Positions 1 to 9,153 of a stretch of DNA of 64,000 bases are shown here, one piece after another; position 1 is the first letter of the stretch, and each line of letters opens with the position of its first letter. Under the pieces are notes generated by a model, which saw nothing but the letters and a program-made list of their open reading frames with translations, was not told where the DNA came from and did not search any database. Source of the DNA: Klebsiella sp. BIGb0407 (GTDB lineage: Bacteria > Pseudomonadota > Gammaproteobacteria > Enterobacterales > Enterobacteriaceae). The DNA lies in assembly GCF_024807845.1 (NCBI RefSeq), contig NZ_JANUEQ010000001.1:682001-746000 (forward strand). The letters are read 5' to 3'. The position numbers and the translations under genes were made by a program.

Positions 1-1860
1 AGAACAACCTAAGAATACGCCAGTGCTGGCAGTTCGAATGCCCATTTCCCGTCCGCAGGTCGGACAGTCAATGCTGGTCAGTACCATCTGATTTGGACGC
101 ATTCCTCCCTGCTCAGGATCCTGCTCGGCCTTTTCCAGTTGAGCACTGAAATCACTGAAGAAACTGTCCAGAGCCTGTTTCCATTCAGCTTCATTTTTGG
201 CTATCTGGTCGAGATGGTCTTCCATCTGAGCGGTAAAGTCATAGTTCATCAGCTCACGGAAGTTCTCTTCCAGACGGTCGGTGACAATTTCACCCATTTT
301 TTCCGCATAGAAACGGCGGTTTTCAGTGCGGACATAACCGCGGTCCTGAATGGTTGAAATAATCGAAGCATAGGTGGAAGGACGACCAATACCGCGTTTT
401 TCCAGCTCTTTAACCAATGAAGCTTCACTGAATCTGGCCGGTGGCTTGGTAAAGTGCTGAGCCGGGAGCAGTTCCAGTAATGACAAGGTATCGCCAGGAT
501 TAACTGCGGGTAAAATCCTGTCCTCGTCACCTTTACGCAAGGCTGGCATCACTTTCGTCCAGCCATCAAAGCGTAAAATACGGCCACGGGCTTTAAGACG
601 ATAGTCACCCGCTTCAACCGTTAAGGTGGTGGCATCGTACTTCGCTGGTGTCATCTGGCAGGCAACAAACTGACGCCAGATTAACTGATACAGTTTCTGT
701 GCATCCGCTTCCATATCCTTGAGTGCTTCTGACTGCACCTGGATGTCGGTTGGACGGATAGCTTCATGCGCTTCCTGCGAGTTGTCTTTACTGGCGTACT
801 GGTTTGGCTCTTTTGGCAGATATTTCGCACCAAAACTGTCAGCCACGTAATCACGCACCATGGTGAGCGCATCCTGGCTCAGGTTGGTGGAGTCAGTACG
901 CATATAGGTGATGTGACCTGCTTCATAAAGACGCTGAGCCATCATCATGGTCTTTTTCACCCCAAAGCCCAGACGGGTGCTGGCTGCTTGCTGGAGTGTC
1001 GAGGTAATGAAAGGTGCACCTGGCTTGCTACTGGTCGGTTTATCTTCACGATCACGTACCTTGTAGCTCGCTTTTTCAAGCAATGCCACGGCCGCCATAG
1101 TCTGGTCACGGTTAACCGGACGGAACGGTTTATCCAGATGGTGGCTTACCTCCATCGACAACGCATCACCTTGCGGTGTATTCAGGTTAGCATCAATTTC
1201 CCAGTACTCTTCCGGGACAAACGCTTTGATTTCACGTTCACGCTCAACTACCAGGCGTACAGCAACAGACTGAACGCGTCCGGCAGACAGGCCACGGGCA
1301 ATTTTTTTCCACAGCAGTGGGGAAACCATATAGCCCACCACACGGTCCATAAAGCGACGTGCTTGCTGCGCGTTAACCCGGTCAATATTCAGTTCACCGG
1401 GTTTTTCAAAGGCCTGTTGAATAGCATTTTTGGTGATTTCGTTAAAAACCACACGACTGTACCGGGTATCATCTCCGCCGATTACTTCCCGCAGGTGCCA
1501 TGCAATGGCTTCCCCTTCGCGGTCAAGGTCGGTTGCGAGATAGATATGATCCGCATTTTCAGCCAGTGACTTAAGTTCAGCAACGACCTTCTCTTTACCA
1601 GGCAGCACTTCATAGCGTGCGTCCCAGTTATGCCACGGGTCAATGCCCATGCGATTGACTAACGCAGCTCGCTCGTCCTTTTTGACTTTTTTCGTCCCTT
1701 TAGGGGCCGCAGTCTCACTACTTTTTTTGGTGGCTGATCCACTGGTCGGCAAATCACGAATATGACCCACGCTGGACTTAACCACGTAGTCATTTCCGAG
1801 ATATTTGTTGATCGTTTTGGCTTTTGCCGGGGACTCAACGATGACGAGAGCTTTACCCAT
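1..1860 (-). CDS. topA: DNA topoisomerase I, 5' part (cut by window edge)
   Basis: Type IA topoisomerase that relaxes negative supercoils through a 5'-phosphotyrosine intermediate. The first 620 codons are in the window. The TOPRIM domain is at the N-terminus (starts [20 protein letters not shown]; later a [11 protein letters not shown] acidic motif). The active site YMRTDST places the catalytic tyrosine at residue 319, the same number as in E. coli. The visible end reaches the first zinc-binding motif ([12 protein letters not shown]). The ATG at 1860 is preceded by AAAGGTGA as ribosome binding site. The C-terminal zinc ribbons lie outside the window. It is divergent from yciN, as in E. coli. 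Identification is secure. Confidence 0.98.
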   Translation of the reverse strand, partial: MGKALVIVESPAKAKTINKYLGNDYVVKSSVGHIRDLPTSGSATKKSSETAAPKGTKKVKKDERAALVNRMGIDPWHNWDARYEVLPGKEKVVAELKSLAENADHIYLATDLDREGEAIAWHLREVIGGDDTRYSRVVFNEITKNAIQQAFEKPGELNIDRVNAQQARRFMDRVVGYMVSPLLWKKIARGLSAGRVQSVAVRLVVEREREIKAFVPEEYWEIDANLNTPQGDALSMEVSHHLDKPFRPVNRDQTMAAVALLEKASYKVRDREDKPTSSKPGAPFITSTLQQAASTRLGFGVKKTMMMAQRLYEAGHITYMRTDSTNLSQDALTMVRDYVADSFGAKYLPKEPNQYASKDNSQEAHEAIRPTDIQVQSEALKDMEADAQKLYQLIWRQFVACQMTPAKYDATTLTVEAGDYRLKARGRILRFDGWTKVMPALRKGDEDRILPAVNPGDTLSLLELLPAQHFTKPPARFSEASLVKELEKRGIGRPSTYASIISTIQDRGYVRTENRRFYAEKMGEIVTDRLEENFRELMNYDFTAQMEDHLDQIAKNEAEWKQALDSFFSDFSAQLEKAEQDPEQGGMRPNQMVLTSIDCPTCGREMGIRTASTGVFLGCS

Positions 1861-2261
1861 ATTCACCTTTACCTATTTAATTCTTCCAGGAATACGTCGC
1901 TGGTTTCACCATCCACTGGCGACGTGCCTTACATATTGTGGCCACGTCGGATGAGATCAACCCTTTTCATTTATCAACTGCGCCATGATCCACGACACAG
2001 TAAGGTGTTGAACGTTCAGGCTTTCGTGCAAGTGCTACAGCACGACGGATATTTGGTTGAATGTCAAGCAATTCTGTTGTCAGATTCGCGAAAGGGTCAC
2101 ACTCTACCTGATAAAATATGTTACGCAACTTTATTAATACGCATTCTTAGCGAGTGCCAATTTGGTTAACATCTTAAAGTCACCAATAGTACAGGGTTAT
2201 TTGCCCCGAGAGGAAAAATAGACGTACACTAGTCTGATTTTTCATAAGAGGCAGATTACAC
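1861..2261. other. topA-yciN divergent intergenic region
   Basis: About 400 bases between the divergent topA and yciN starts. It should hold the topA promoters, which I could not place with confidence, and the yciN promoter listed separately. An open frame crosses the region but overlaps the topA start antisense and has no credible start or family resemblance, so I call no gene here. Confidence 0.6.
2201..2230 (+). promoter_or_regulatory. Putative sigma70 promoter of yciN
   Basis: TTGCCC (2201-2206) and TACACT (2225-2230) are separated by 18 bases and lie about 30 bases upstream of the yciN ATG. The ribosome binding site AAGAGG at 2246-2251 follows. Read by eye only. Confidence 0.45.
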
Positions 2262-2507
2262 ATGCAAACTCAAACCATCGATAGCGCGTCACTGCTGGCT
2301 GAAGCCAATACAATCATCCGCGAACATGAAGACTTTATACACGGAATGGCTGTCATCAGTGTAGAACAGAAAAATGGATTCCTGATTTTTAAAGGCGATT
2401 ATTTTCTCGATGAACAAGGGCTACCGACACCCAAGAGCACGGCCGTGTTTAATATGTTTAAGCACCTGAGCCATGTACTTTCTGAGAAATATCAGCTCAT
2501 CGACTAA
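2262..2507 (+). CDS. yciN: YciN family protein (DUF2498)
   Basis: Small 81-aa cytoplasmic protein of the YciN family, whose function I do not know. The sequence ([16 protein letters not shown]..., ...[16 protein letters not shown]) matches the enterobacterial family over its full length, and the place between topA and sohB is the conserved one. AAGAGG ten bases upstream supports the ATG. It is convergent with sohB, with a hairpin between the two stop codons. Confidence 0.9.
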   Translation: MQTQTIDSASLLAEANTIIREHEDFIHGMAVISVEQKNGFLIFKGDYFLDEQGLPTPKSTAVFNMFKHLSHVLSEKYQLID

Positions 2508-2523
2508 AGTAGCCGCTAAATGT

Positions 2524-2545
2524 AAAACGGGGTCCGCAGACCCCG
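2524..2545 (-). terminator. Rho-independent terminator of sohB
   Basis: A perfect 7-bp stem CGGGGTC/GACCCCG (2528-2534 with 2539-2545) with a CGCA loop. On the minus strand it is followed by TTTTACATTT and lies just after the sohB stop. It may also slow readthrough from yciN, although the T tract on the plus strand is poor. Confidence 0.75.
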
Positions 2546-2554
2546 CATTGAATT

Positions 2555-3604
2555 TTACAGTAAGGGTTTCTCTCCACGCTGCCACCAGCGCAGCAGGAGC
2601 CTGTCAATACTTTTTGCCGCACTGCCGGTGAACCTGTCCATCACTTTTTTCCGTTTCGCGTAACGAACGTGAAGGACATCATACTCCTTCATCAGATTAA
2701 GGATCAGGTCATCACTAGTCGAGATATCATCCACGAGTCCTTTTTCCAGGGCCTGGGTACCGTACCAGTGCTCACCGGTAGCTACAGCCTCAATATCAAG
2801 CCCTGGACGCATCTCCTGCACAAACTGCTTAAATAACAGGTGCGTTTCATTTAAGTCTTCACGGAATTTTTCGCGCCCCTGTTCGGTATTCTCACCAAAT
2901 AAGGTTAACGTCCGTTTGTATTGTCCGGCGGTATGCAATTCCACATCGACGTTATGACGCTGCAGCAGGCGATGGAAGTTTGGCACTTGGGCGACCACAC
3001 CAATCGAACCGATGATAGAGAATGGTGCGGCAACAATGCGTTGCGCGACACAGGCCATCATATAGCCACCACTGGCCGCGACTTTATCGACGGCAACAGT
3101 GAGCGGGACCTGCTTTTCACGTAAACGTTGCAGCTGCGATGCAGCCAGTCCGTAACCGTGAACCACCCCGCCAGGACTTTCCAGACGCAATAGTACCTGA
3201 TCTTTGGACTTAAAGACCGACAGGACAGCCGTTATTTCTTCACGCAGGGAAGTGACTTCATGAGCATCCATACTGCCTTTAAAATCAAGTACAAACAGAC
3301 TCGGTTTGCCTGAGCTTGCGGTTTCGCCCCGTTTGGCTCGCGCCTTAGCCTCTTTGGCCTCCAGCTTATGCTTCTTTCTTTCTCCTTTATGCCAGAGCTT
3401 TTGCTGATGGCTGTCGAGCATAGCAACATGCATCTCTTGTTGCATATCTTGATATTGTTCACTGAGATGCGTCACCTTCAATTCACCGCGCGCACTGCTT
3501 CTGCGTAAGGCAAGATTAGCAATGATTATCGCAATCGCTGCAATCGCCACCACGACGGTAACGATTTTAGCGAGGAAGAGTCCATAATTAGCAAGTAGAT
3601 CCAC
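2555..3604 (-). CDS. sohB: SohB inner-membrane serine peptidase (S49)
   Basis: Peptidase family S49 (protease IV-like) protein anchored in the inner membrane. An N-terminal membrane segment (GLFLAKIVTVVVAIAAIAII) is followed by a charged coiled stretch, then the S49 core with LDFKGSMDAHEV, RLESPGG, the nucleophile region DKVAASGGYMM and GSIGVVAQ. I start at GTG 3604, not at the upstream in-frame start at 3658. This gives 349 aa, the length I recall for E. coli SohB, aligns VDLLANYGLFLA with its MELLSEYGLFLA, and puts AAAGGCGG about eight bases ahead. It is a suppressor of htrA growth defects in E. coli. Confidence 0.93.
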   Translation of the reverse strand: MDLLANYGLFLAKIVTVVVAIAAIAIIIANLALRRSSARGELKVTHLSEQYQDMQQEMHVAMLDSHQQKLWHKGERKKHKLEAKEAKARAKRGETASSGKPSLFVLDFKGSMDAHEVTSLREEITAVLSVFKSKDQVLLRLESPGGVVHGYGLAASQLQRLREKQVPLTVAVDKVAASGGYMMACVAQRIVAAPFSIIGSIGVVAQVPNFHRLLQRHNVDVELHTAGQYKRTLTLFGENTEQGREKFREDLNETHLLFKQFVQEMRPGLDIEAVATGEHWYGTQALEKGLVDDISTSDDLILNLMKEYDVLHVRYAKRKKVMDRFTGSAAKSIDRLLLRWWQRGEKPLL

Positions 3605-3913
3605 AGGTTCCGCCTTTATCACTAACATTATTTGTCTGGATGATTGTACCCGACCCAATACCCTTCCGTCTGTAAACCAGGATAAAGGTTAATCCCGGTT
3701 GAAGGATAAAAAGAGGCTGAAAAAGATGACGTTCGGCAGCGAAAACCACGACATAACGCAAAAGCATTGAAATAACTTGAATTTTCAGGCATAAAGCCTG
3801 TCAGTAAGGAATTAATTAATCGCTAAAACCATCTGTATTATCTCCAGAAAAAGAGCTCAAATAGCAAAAAAGCAGGCGTCAGAGTCTGTAGCTTGATATC
3901 CAGGGAGTCTATT
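3605..3913. other. sohB-yciK divergent intergenic region
   Basis: About 310 bases between divergent starts. It contains a short perfect hairpin CAGGC/GCCTG around ATAAA (3786-3800) and AT-rich stretches that could hold promoters. No gene is seen. Confidence 0.5.
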
Positions 3914-4675
3914 TTGCTTTATCAACCAGCAGATAATATTTTAGAAAAACGCATTATTCTGGTCACCGGTGCCAGTGATGGTATTGGTCGTGAAGCGGCA
4001 ATGACCTACGCACGTTTCGGTGCGTCTGTGGTTCTGGTTGGCCGTAACCGGGATAAACTCAATATCGTTGCCCGGCAGATAGAGGAGCAAGGCTTTCCTC
4101 AGGCTGAGATTCTGTTGCTGGATTTTGCCCGTGCGACATCTGCTGATTGCTGGCAGCTGGCAAGCCAACTGGCAAATAAAGTTCCGCATCTTGATGGTGT
4201 CTTGCACAATGCCGGTATTCTCGGTGACCGTGCAGTGATGACTGAACAAGATGCTGAAACCTGGCAAGCGGTGATGCAAATTAACGTCAATGTAACTTTT
4301 TTTCTGACCCAAGCCCTGTTACCTCTCTTACTCAAAGCTCAGGAACCTTCGCTGGTATTTACCAGTTCCAGTGTCGGGCGACAAGGGCGGGCGGGCTGGG
4401 GAGCCTATGCAGTATCTAAATTTGCTACTGAGGGTATGATGCAAACCCTGGCCGATGAATATCAGCCTCAGAATTTACGGGTTAACTGTATCAATCCGGG
4501 GGGAACGCGTACCGCTATGCGCGCCAGCGCCTTCCCGAGCGAAGATCCCGGCAAGCTTAAAACCCCTGCCGACCTGATGCCCCTCTATTTATGGCTGATG
4601 GCGGATGATAGTCGCGGTCAGACCGGCCAGAGTTTTGATGCTCAACCACAGCGTAAACCAGGAATAGCCCAATGA
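3914..4675 (+). CDS. yciK: YciK, short-chain dehydrogenase/reductase
   Basis: SDR-family oxidoreductase, 253 aa from the chosen start. The Rossmann motif TGASDGIGREAA, the NAG motif (VLHNAGILGD), the active-site serines SSSVGRQGR and the YxxxK motif (GAYAVSKFA) are all present. I start at TTG 3914 because AGGGAG lies seven bases upstream and the N-terminus MLYQPADN then aligns with the family (MHYQPKQD in E. coli). Another TTG at 3893 has no such site. The natural substrate is unknown to me. It overlaps btuR by four bases (ATGA), so the two are translationally coupled, as in E. coli. Confidence 0.92.
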   Translation: MLYQPADNILEKRIILVTGASDGIGREAAMTYARFGASVVLVGRNRDKLNIVARQIEEQGFPQAEILLLDFARATSADCWQLASQLANKVPHLDGVLHNAGILGDRAVMTEQDAETWQAVMQINVNVTFFLTQALLPLLLKAQEPSLVFTSSSVGRQGRAGWGAYAVSKFATEGMMQTLADEYQPQNLRVNCINPGGTRTAMRASAFPSEDPGKLKTPADLMPLYLWLMADDSRGQTGQSFDAQPQRKPGIAQ

Positions 4676-5262
4676 GTGACTCCCGTTATCAGCAGCGTCA
4701 GCAACGTCATAAAGAGAAAGTTGATGCCAGCATTGCCCGTGCTCAGGAAGAACGTGGAATTCTGATTATCTTTACCGGCAACGGCAAAGGCAAAACTACC
4801 GCCGCGTTCGGGACTGTGACCCGTGCAGTGGGGCATCAGAAAAAAGCGGGAGTGATTCAGTTTATCAAAGGGACATGGCCTAATGGCGAGCGTAATTTAC
4901 TCGAACCACTGGGTGTAGAATTTCAGGTGATGGCGACCGGGTTTACCTGGGAGACACAAAACAGGGAAACCGACTCCAAAGCCTGTCAGGAAGTCTGGCA
5001 GCATGCTTTGCGAATGCTGGCTGATGAGAGTCTGGATCTGGTGGTGCTGGATGAACTGACCTATATGGTCACTTATGACTATCTGGCGCTCCAGGAGGTG
5101 ATTGCCGCCCTGAAAGCACGTCCGGCTCATCAAACCGTCATCATTACCGGTCGTGCCTGTCATCGTGATTTGCTGGAGCTGGCTGATACGGTGAGCGAGC
5201 TACGTCCGGTAAAACATGCTTTTGAGAGTGGTGTCAAAGCTCAACAAGGAATTGATTACTGA
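4672..5262 (+). CDS. btuR: Cob(I)alamin adenosyltransferase
   Basis: CobA/BtuR-type corrinoid adenosyltransferase, 196 aa, the same length as the E. coli enzyme. It transfers the 5'-deoxyadenosyl group of ATP to cob(I)alamin to make the active coenzyme B12. The P-loop TGNGKGKTTAAFG starts at residue 35, with Lys41-Thr42. VVLDELTYM and VIITGRACHRDLLELAD are family signatures, and the C-terminus KAQQGIDY is the usual one. The start overlaps the yciK stop. Confidence 0.97.
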   Translation: MSDSRYQQRQQRHKEKVDASIARAQEERGILIIFTGNGKGKTTAAFGTVTRAVGHQKKAGVIQFIKGTWPNGERNLLEPLGVEFQVMATGFTWETQNRETDSKACQEVWQHALRMLADESLDLVVLDELTYMVTYDYLALQEVIAALKARPAHQTVIITGRACHRDLLELADTVSELRPVKHAFESGVKAQQGIDY

Positions 5263-5295
5263 AAGGATTGACGAGAAGAAGAGATTCGGGAATAA

Positions 5296-5325
5296 ATCAA
5301 AGGGAAAATTTCTCTTCCCTCTGAT
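5296..5325. terminator. Hairpin between convergent btuR and rluB
   Basis: An imperfect stem: AGGGAA (5301-5306) pairs with TTCCCT (5315-5320), extended by ATCA/TGAT outside one mismatch. It sits between convergent stop codons, so it could end both transcripts, but neither side has a convincing T tract. Confidence 0.4.
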
Positions 5326-5342
5326 CAAATTAAAAGCATAGG

Positions 5343-6491
5343 TTAGCTGGAACGCCCGCCTGAGCTTTTGCCTGAACGTCCACTCGCGCGTCCGCCAGCA
5401 CTTTCACCGGTACGTCGGCTCGGGCGTCCACCCGACTTTTCACCCGCGCGTGGGCGTCCGCCAGCGTTTTCACCGGTACGGCCACTTGAACGGCCACCTG
5501 CGTTTTCGCCAGTGCGTCCACCTGGACGGCCAGTAGTGTTTTCACCGCTACGTCCGCCTGGACGTGCCGCAGTGTTTTCACCAGTACGTGTGCCTGGACG
5601 GCCACCAGTAAGTCGTGCAGTGGAACCCTCAGCAGAACGCTCATTGTTCCCCTGGCCATGACGTTTCACCGCACGACGAATCTGATTCGCTTTCATCGGA
5701 CGCCTGTCTTTCTCAACTGCAACCTTGCTGTTGGTTTCTACATCTAATTCAACCAGTGCACGCAAGTAGTTAGTCGGGCCCAGATCGAGTTCGGTGTAAC
5801 CACCTCGAGGCAGGCCTTTTGGCAACTGAATATCGCCATAACGTACGCGGATCAGGCGGCTGACCTGCACTCCGACTGCTTCCCAGAGCCGACGAACTTC
5901 ACGGTTACGTCCTTCGGTCAGGGTGACGCTATACCACTGGTTAATCCCTTCCCCACCGGTAAACTTGATAGTTTTAAAGGCAGCCGGGCCGTCTTCTAAC
6001 TGCACACCACGGGAAAGTTGCTTGATTTTATCGTCGCCGACTTCGCCAAAGACACGCACAGCATATTCACGTTCAACTTCGCGGCTCGGATGCATCAGGC
6101 GGTTAGCCAGTTCACCATCGGTGGTGAACAACAGCAGACCACAGGTATTTACATCCAGGCGTCCGACTGCAATCCAGCGCGCACCGCGCAGTTTAGGTAA
6201 ACGATCGAACACTGTCGGGCGACCTTCAGGGTCGCTACGAGTACAAAGCTCGCCTTCAGGCTTATAATAGGCCAGCACCCGGCAAATCTGATCAACGGAT
6301 TCTTTCATTGAAATCAGATGACCATCGATACGGATTTTAAGTGCCTGAGTAACTTCTACACGGTCACCCAGTTTTGCTATTTTGCCGTCCACGCTTACGC
6401 GGCCAGCAGAGATAATGGTTTCGATCTCACGACGAGACCCATGACCGGCACGCGCCAGTACTTTTTGTAGCTTTTCGCTCTTTTCGCTCAT
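5343..6491 (-). CDS. rluB: 23S rRNA pseudouridine synthase RluB, extended C-terminus
   Basis: Makes pseudouridine 2605 of 23S rRNA (E. coli numbering). An N-terminal S4 RNA-binding domain (about residues 5-60) is followed by an RsuA-type synthase domain with the catalytic motif [17 protein letters not shown] (Asp113). The core ends near residue 270. A basic, Gly/Arg/Ser-rich tail follows, built of near 12-residue repeats (residues 299-382), making this 382 aa against about 290 in E. coli. The tail is probably disordered and may add RNA contacts (inference). The start ATG at 6491 is the only sensible one. Confidence 0.96.
   Translation of the reverse strand: MSEKSEKLQKVLARAGHGSRREIETIISAGRVSVDGKIAKLGDRVEVTQALKIRIDGHLISMKESVDQICRVLAYYKPEGELCTRSDPEGRPTVFDRLPKLRGARWIAVGRLDVNTCGLLLFTTDGELANRLMHPSREVEREYAVRVFGEVGDDKIKQLSRGVQLEDGPAAFKTIKFTGGEGINQWYSVTLTEGRNREVRRLWEAVGVQVSRLIRVRYGDIQLPKGLPRGGYTELDLGPTNYLRALVELDVETNSKVAVEKDRRPMKANQIRRAVKRHGQGNNERSAEGSTARLTGGRPGTRTGENTAARPGGRSGENTTGRPGGRTGENAGGRSSGRTGENAGGRPRAGEKSGGRPSRRTGESAGGRASGRSGKSSGGRSS
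5346..5597 (-). repeat. 36-bp tandem repeats in the rluB tail
   Basis: Seven degenerate units encode residues 299-382 of RluB. Six units are 12 codons and one is 10. The unit pattern is roughly [13 protein letters not shown]. The repetition opens long spurious frames on both strands here. Confidence 0.85.
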
Positions 6492-6755
6492 TGAGCTTCC
6501 TCGGTGTCGCCTTCACAGGCGTCTGAATACTTATAAAACAGCGAGTTGACTAAGAAGTTAACTCGCGGTCAGGTAACTGTTTCATGGTATAGAGCATGGC
6601 AGATAATAATCTCGCACAGGCTGCCACACACAATGATTCGTGGGCGTACATTCTACACTAAATTTTATGTGAAGGGGGCAGCAAGTTTTATTCCGGCTTT
6701 TAAGTCATCAAAAGCTAGTGACATGCAGAATATCCAGGAAAGGGATAAATACGAC

Positions 6756-7535
6756 TTAGTTAAACCGGCAACTTCTTCCCGATGGTGAACCAATAAAGAA
6801 TCTCATTTTTTCACAGGTAATGCTGACAGTCTGCCCTTTTCTCAAACGGGAGGCTTGGGATTTTTCAGAGTCCTCCATACCAAAGCGCGCAGGCATATAA
6901 TCATTATCACTTTGAAGTGATACCACCACACTGTCGGTAAAATCCTTATCAATACTTTGAACAACACCCGTCACTTCAACTTTCCGGCCACCTATTTTAT
7001 CGTCTGCTGCGACTTCGTTTTCATCATACATTTCAGCTAATGCTGTCGCCGTAGTCCGGTAAACACGCTTATCCGAACCATCATTACCCGATTTTGTCCT
7101 GACAGGTTGTTCTGGGGTGTTTAAATCTGCAGCGAATCCAGAAATCGCGCCCCTCCGATCGAGATAACTCACGAATTCACCGCAGGTATGAATGACGACC
7201 TTATCTTGAGTGATGGTTTTTCCCTTTTCCTTTAAGTTCTGACCAACCGCCGCGCCGAGCAGAACGGTATCATGGATTATAGAATAGGCTTTGGTGCCTT
7301 TCTCCATCCCCTGCGTCACTCGGCTTACCACTCCAGTAATAGCCTTATCAAGCGGGATGTCCGTTTTGATGTCACCTTTTAAGGTTAATTCACAGGTGGC
7401 GTTAAACAAATTACTGATATAGTCCTCGGCCGAGGAACGGTAGGGTTGCAGATTTTCAGAATTGAGCGATTGTTGGTTGTTCGCCAATGTACTGAAGGAG
7501 CAAACAATCAAGGACAGCGCGATTATATTTTTCAT
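6756..7535 (-). CDS. Secreted protein with OB-fold-like (tRNA_anti-like) C-terminus
   Basis: 259-aa protein with a clear Sec signal peptide (MKNIIALSLIVCSFSTLANN) and no recognised enzyme motif. The middle (about residues 25-140) has two conserved-looking Cys (ATCELT, HTCGEF). The C-terminus (GGRKVEVTGVVQSIDKD ... GQTVSITCE ... GSPSGRSCRF) resembles the OB-fold tRNA_anti-like domain found in small periplasmic proteins. I start at ATG 7535 because AGGA lies seven bases upstream; the longer in-frame starts lack a site. The gene is not part of the E. coli rluB-yciO neighbourhood. Function unknown. Confidence 0.75.
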   Translation of the reverse strand: MKNIIALSLIVCSFSTLANNQQSLNSENLQPYRSSAEDYISNLFNATCELTLKGDIKTDIPLDKAITGVVSRVTQGMEKGTKAYSIIHDTVLLGAAVGQNLKEKGKTITQDKVVIHTCGEFVSYLDRRGAISGFAADLNTPEQPVRTKSGNDGSDKRVYRTTATALAEMYDENEVAADDKIGGRKVEVTGVVQSIDKDFTDSVVVSLQSDNDYMPARFGMEDSEKSQASRLRKGQTVSITCEKMRFFIGSPSGRSCRFN

Positions 7536-7719
7536 ACCCATTCCTGAATAAATATTTAAATGAAAAGCAGTTAATTCCAAGCTGTGTAGCAAGAACAGAT
7601 TATTCTATAAGCGGTTAGTTAGCTGAGCGTCTTTAACAATAAACAGGGTAAAAATTGATCAACCAGAAAGAAGCAGTTAAATTAATAAAAAAGAATTTTT
7701 CTTCAGCGCATTAATTAAT

Positions 7720-8511
7720 TCACTGACCGAAAAGCCGGCGTTCAGTATAATTGGCTAAAGTATTAAGGGTTTCCCCAGCCGCAGAGCCCGCTAAAATAAC
7801 TGGTTTGCCCTCAGCTACCCAACGCTGATATTCAACCCGCTGTTTTTGATTTAATACTCTGTCCACCCAGACTACAATATGATCGGCTTTTATTTTATCA
7901 AGCTCCGGCATGGTTATAACATGGGGTAAAACTTCCACCCGAAACCCGTCACTCGCATAGCGAATAGACTCCAGCCAGATATCTACGCTGTCGTTAAGTG
8001 ACATAGCAATAATGCACATGCTGCTGCCATAACGCTTACGCCCACTGGCGAGAACAAATGTCGCATATTCAATTAATGCGCCATCTAATGCGGCTCGCGC
8101 CATGGTCATTCCGGAACGACTATCAGCACTCATCCACAAACGTAGAGGGCGGATCATTTCATCGATAAAAATAGCCGGTGGCAGCTCACGTCCATAACGC
8201 CATATTAAGCCGCGAAGTTTGGCGTACTGCTGCTCCCGGCAATGGGAAATCAAGACGTCCTGTATCGCAAACCAGCCGGAATCACGACGTAGCGCCTCAC
8301 CATTAAGTAAAGCGAGTATATTGCATACCGGAACGCCCTTTTCCAGCCAGCTGACAATTTCATTGACACGAGCACAATGGTCTATATCAAAAAAGCGATG
8401 TCCCCGCTCATCAGCATGCGGTTTGATTAAACCATAACGCTGCCAGCTACGTATATTCGCTGGTGTAACACCGCACTGGGAAGCAAAAACGTCAATGTTG
8501 AAGCGCGCCAT
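7720..8511 (-). CDS. MerR-family regulator related to MlrA
   Basis: 263-aa transcription factor. An N-terminal MerR winged-helix (residues 3-70: FASQCGVTPANIRSWQRYGL, RGHRFFDIDHCARVNEI) is followed by a long C-terminal domain similar to MlrA/YehV (LDGALIEYATFVLASGRKRYG, VDIWLESIRYASDGFRVEVLPH). MlrA activates csgD and thus curli and biofilm in E. coli. This looks like a paralogue or remote orthologue rather than MlrA itself. It ends far from the OB-fold gene and starts 9 bases after the yciO stop, so it may be co-transcribed with rnm-yciO. Targets are unknown; a biofilm role is inference. Confidence 0.8.
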   Translation of the reverse strand: MARFNIDVFASQCGVTPANIRSWQRYGLIKPHADERGHRFFDIDHCARVNEIVSWLEKGVPVCNILALLNGEALRRDSGWFAIQDVLISHCREQQYAKLRGLIWRYGRELPPAIFIDEMIRPLRLWMSADSRSGMTMARAALDGALIEYATFVLASGRKRYGSSMCIIAMSLNDSVDIWLESIRYASDGFRVEVLPHVITMPELDKIKADHIVVWVDRVLNQKQRVEYQRWVAEGKPVILAGSAAGETLNTLANYTERRLFGQ

Positions 8512-8520
8512 ATAATTCCT

Positions 8521-9141
8521 CTAAAGGAAAGGTGCCACATCACCCGCACCCTCGCGTAATACAACCGGGGTATCTTCAGTCAAGTCAATCACGGTAGTCG
8601 GTTGCTGCCCCAGATATCCCCCATGAATAATCGCATCCACGACTTTTTCCAGACGGTCTTTGATCTCTTCCGGATCCGACTCGGTAAAATCACTCCCCGG
8701 TAGCATCAGGGAAGTTGACAGCATGGGTTCATCTAAAGCCTCCAGTAATGCCTGGGCGATAGGATTTGAGGGGACTCTCAGACCAATAGTTTTACGCTTT
8801 TCTTGTAACAGTCGACGGGGAACTTCTTTGGTGCCCTTAAATACAAAGGTGTAGTTGCCCGGGGTGTTATTTTTTATCAGGCGAAAGGCGACGTTATCAA
8901 CAAATGCATAGGTGGATAATTCGGATAAATCACGACACATCAATGTGAAATTGTGACCGCCTGGTAGCTGGCGAATACGACAAATACGCTCCATCGCATT
9001 CTTTTCTTCCAGTTTACACCCTAAGGCATATCCTGAATCGGTGGGATAAACAATAACCCCGCCTTTACGAATAATCTCGACAACCTGACTAATCAGACGT
9101 GGCTGTGGATTATCCGGATGAATATATAAAAACAGACTCAT
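8521..9141 (-). CDS. yciO: YciO, Sua5/YciO/YrdC family
   Basis: 206-aa single-domain protein of the Sua5/YciO/YrdC fold, which binds RNA and nucleotides. Family landmarks: GGVIVYPTDSGYALGC, ICRIRQLPGGHNFTLMCRDL, TIGLRVPSNPIAQALL and the closing VLREGAGDVAPF. TsaC/YrdC paralogues make threonylcarbamoyl-AMP for tRNA modification; YciO's own role is less settled. It lies directly downstream of rnm on the same strand with a 12-base gap, as in E. coli. Confidence 0.95.
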   Translation of the reverse strand: MSLFLYIHPDNPQPRLISQVVEIIRKGGVIVYPTDSGYALGCKLEEKNAMERICRIRQLPGGHNFTLMCRDLSELSTYAFVDNVAFRLIKNNTPGNYTFVFKGTKEVPRRLLQEKRKTIGLRVPSNPIAQALLEALDEPMLSTSLMLPGSDFTESDPEEIKDRLEKVVDAIIHGGYLGQQPTTVIDLTEDTPVVLREGAGDVAPFL

Positions 9142-9153
9142 ATTTTTCTCTCT

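Noticed and set aside
766-1569. 267-codon plus-strand frame opposite topA
   Set aside because: Antisense to the conserved TopA reading frame and without any family resemblance.
1762-2169. 135-codon plus-strand frame over the topA start and intergenic region
   Set aside because: Overlaps the topA start antisense and the topA ribosome binding site; no credible start.
5330-5661. Long open frames on both strands over the 3' end of rluB
   Set aside because: They arise from the repetitive GC-rich codons of the RluB tail and have no start signals.
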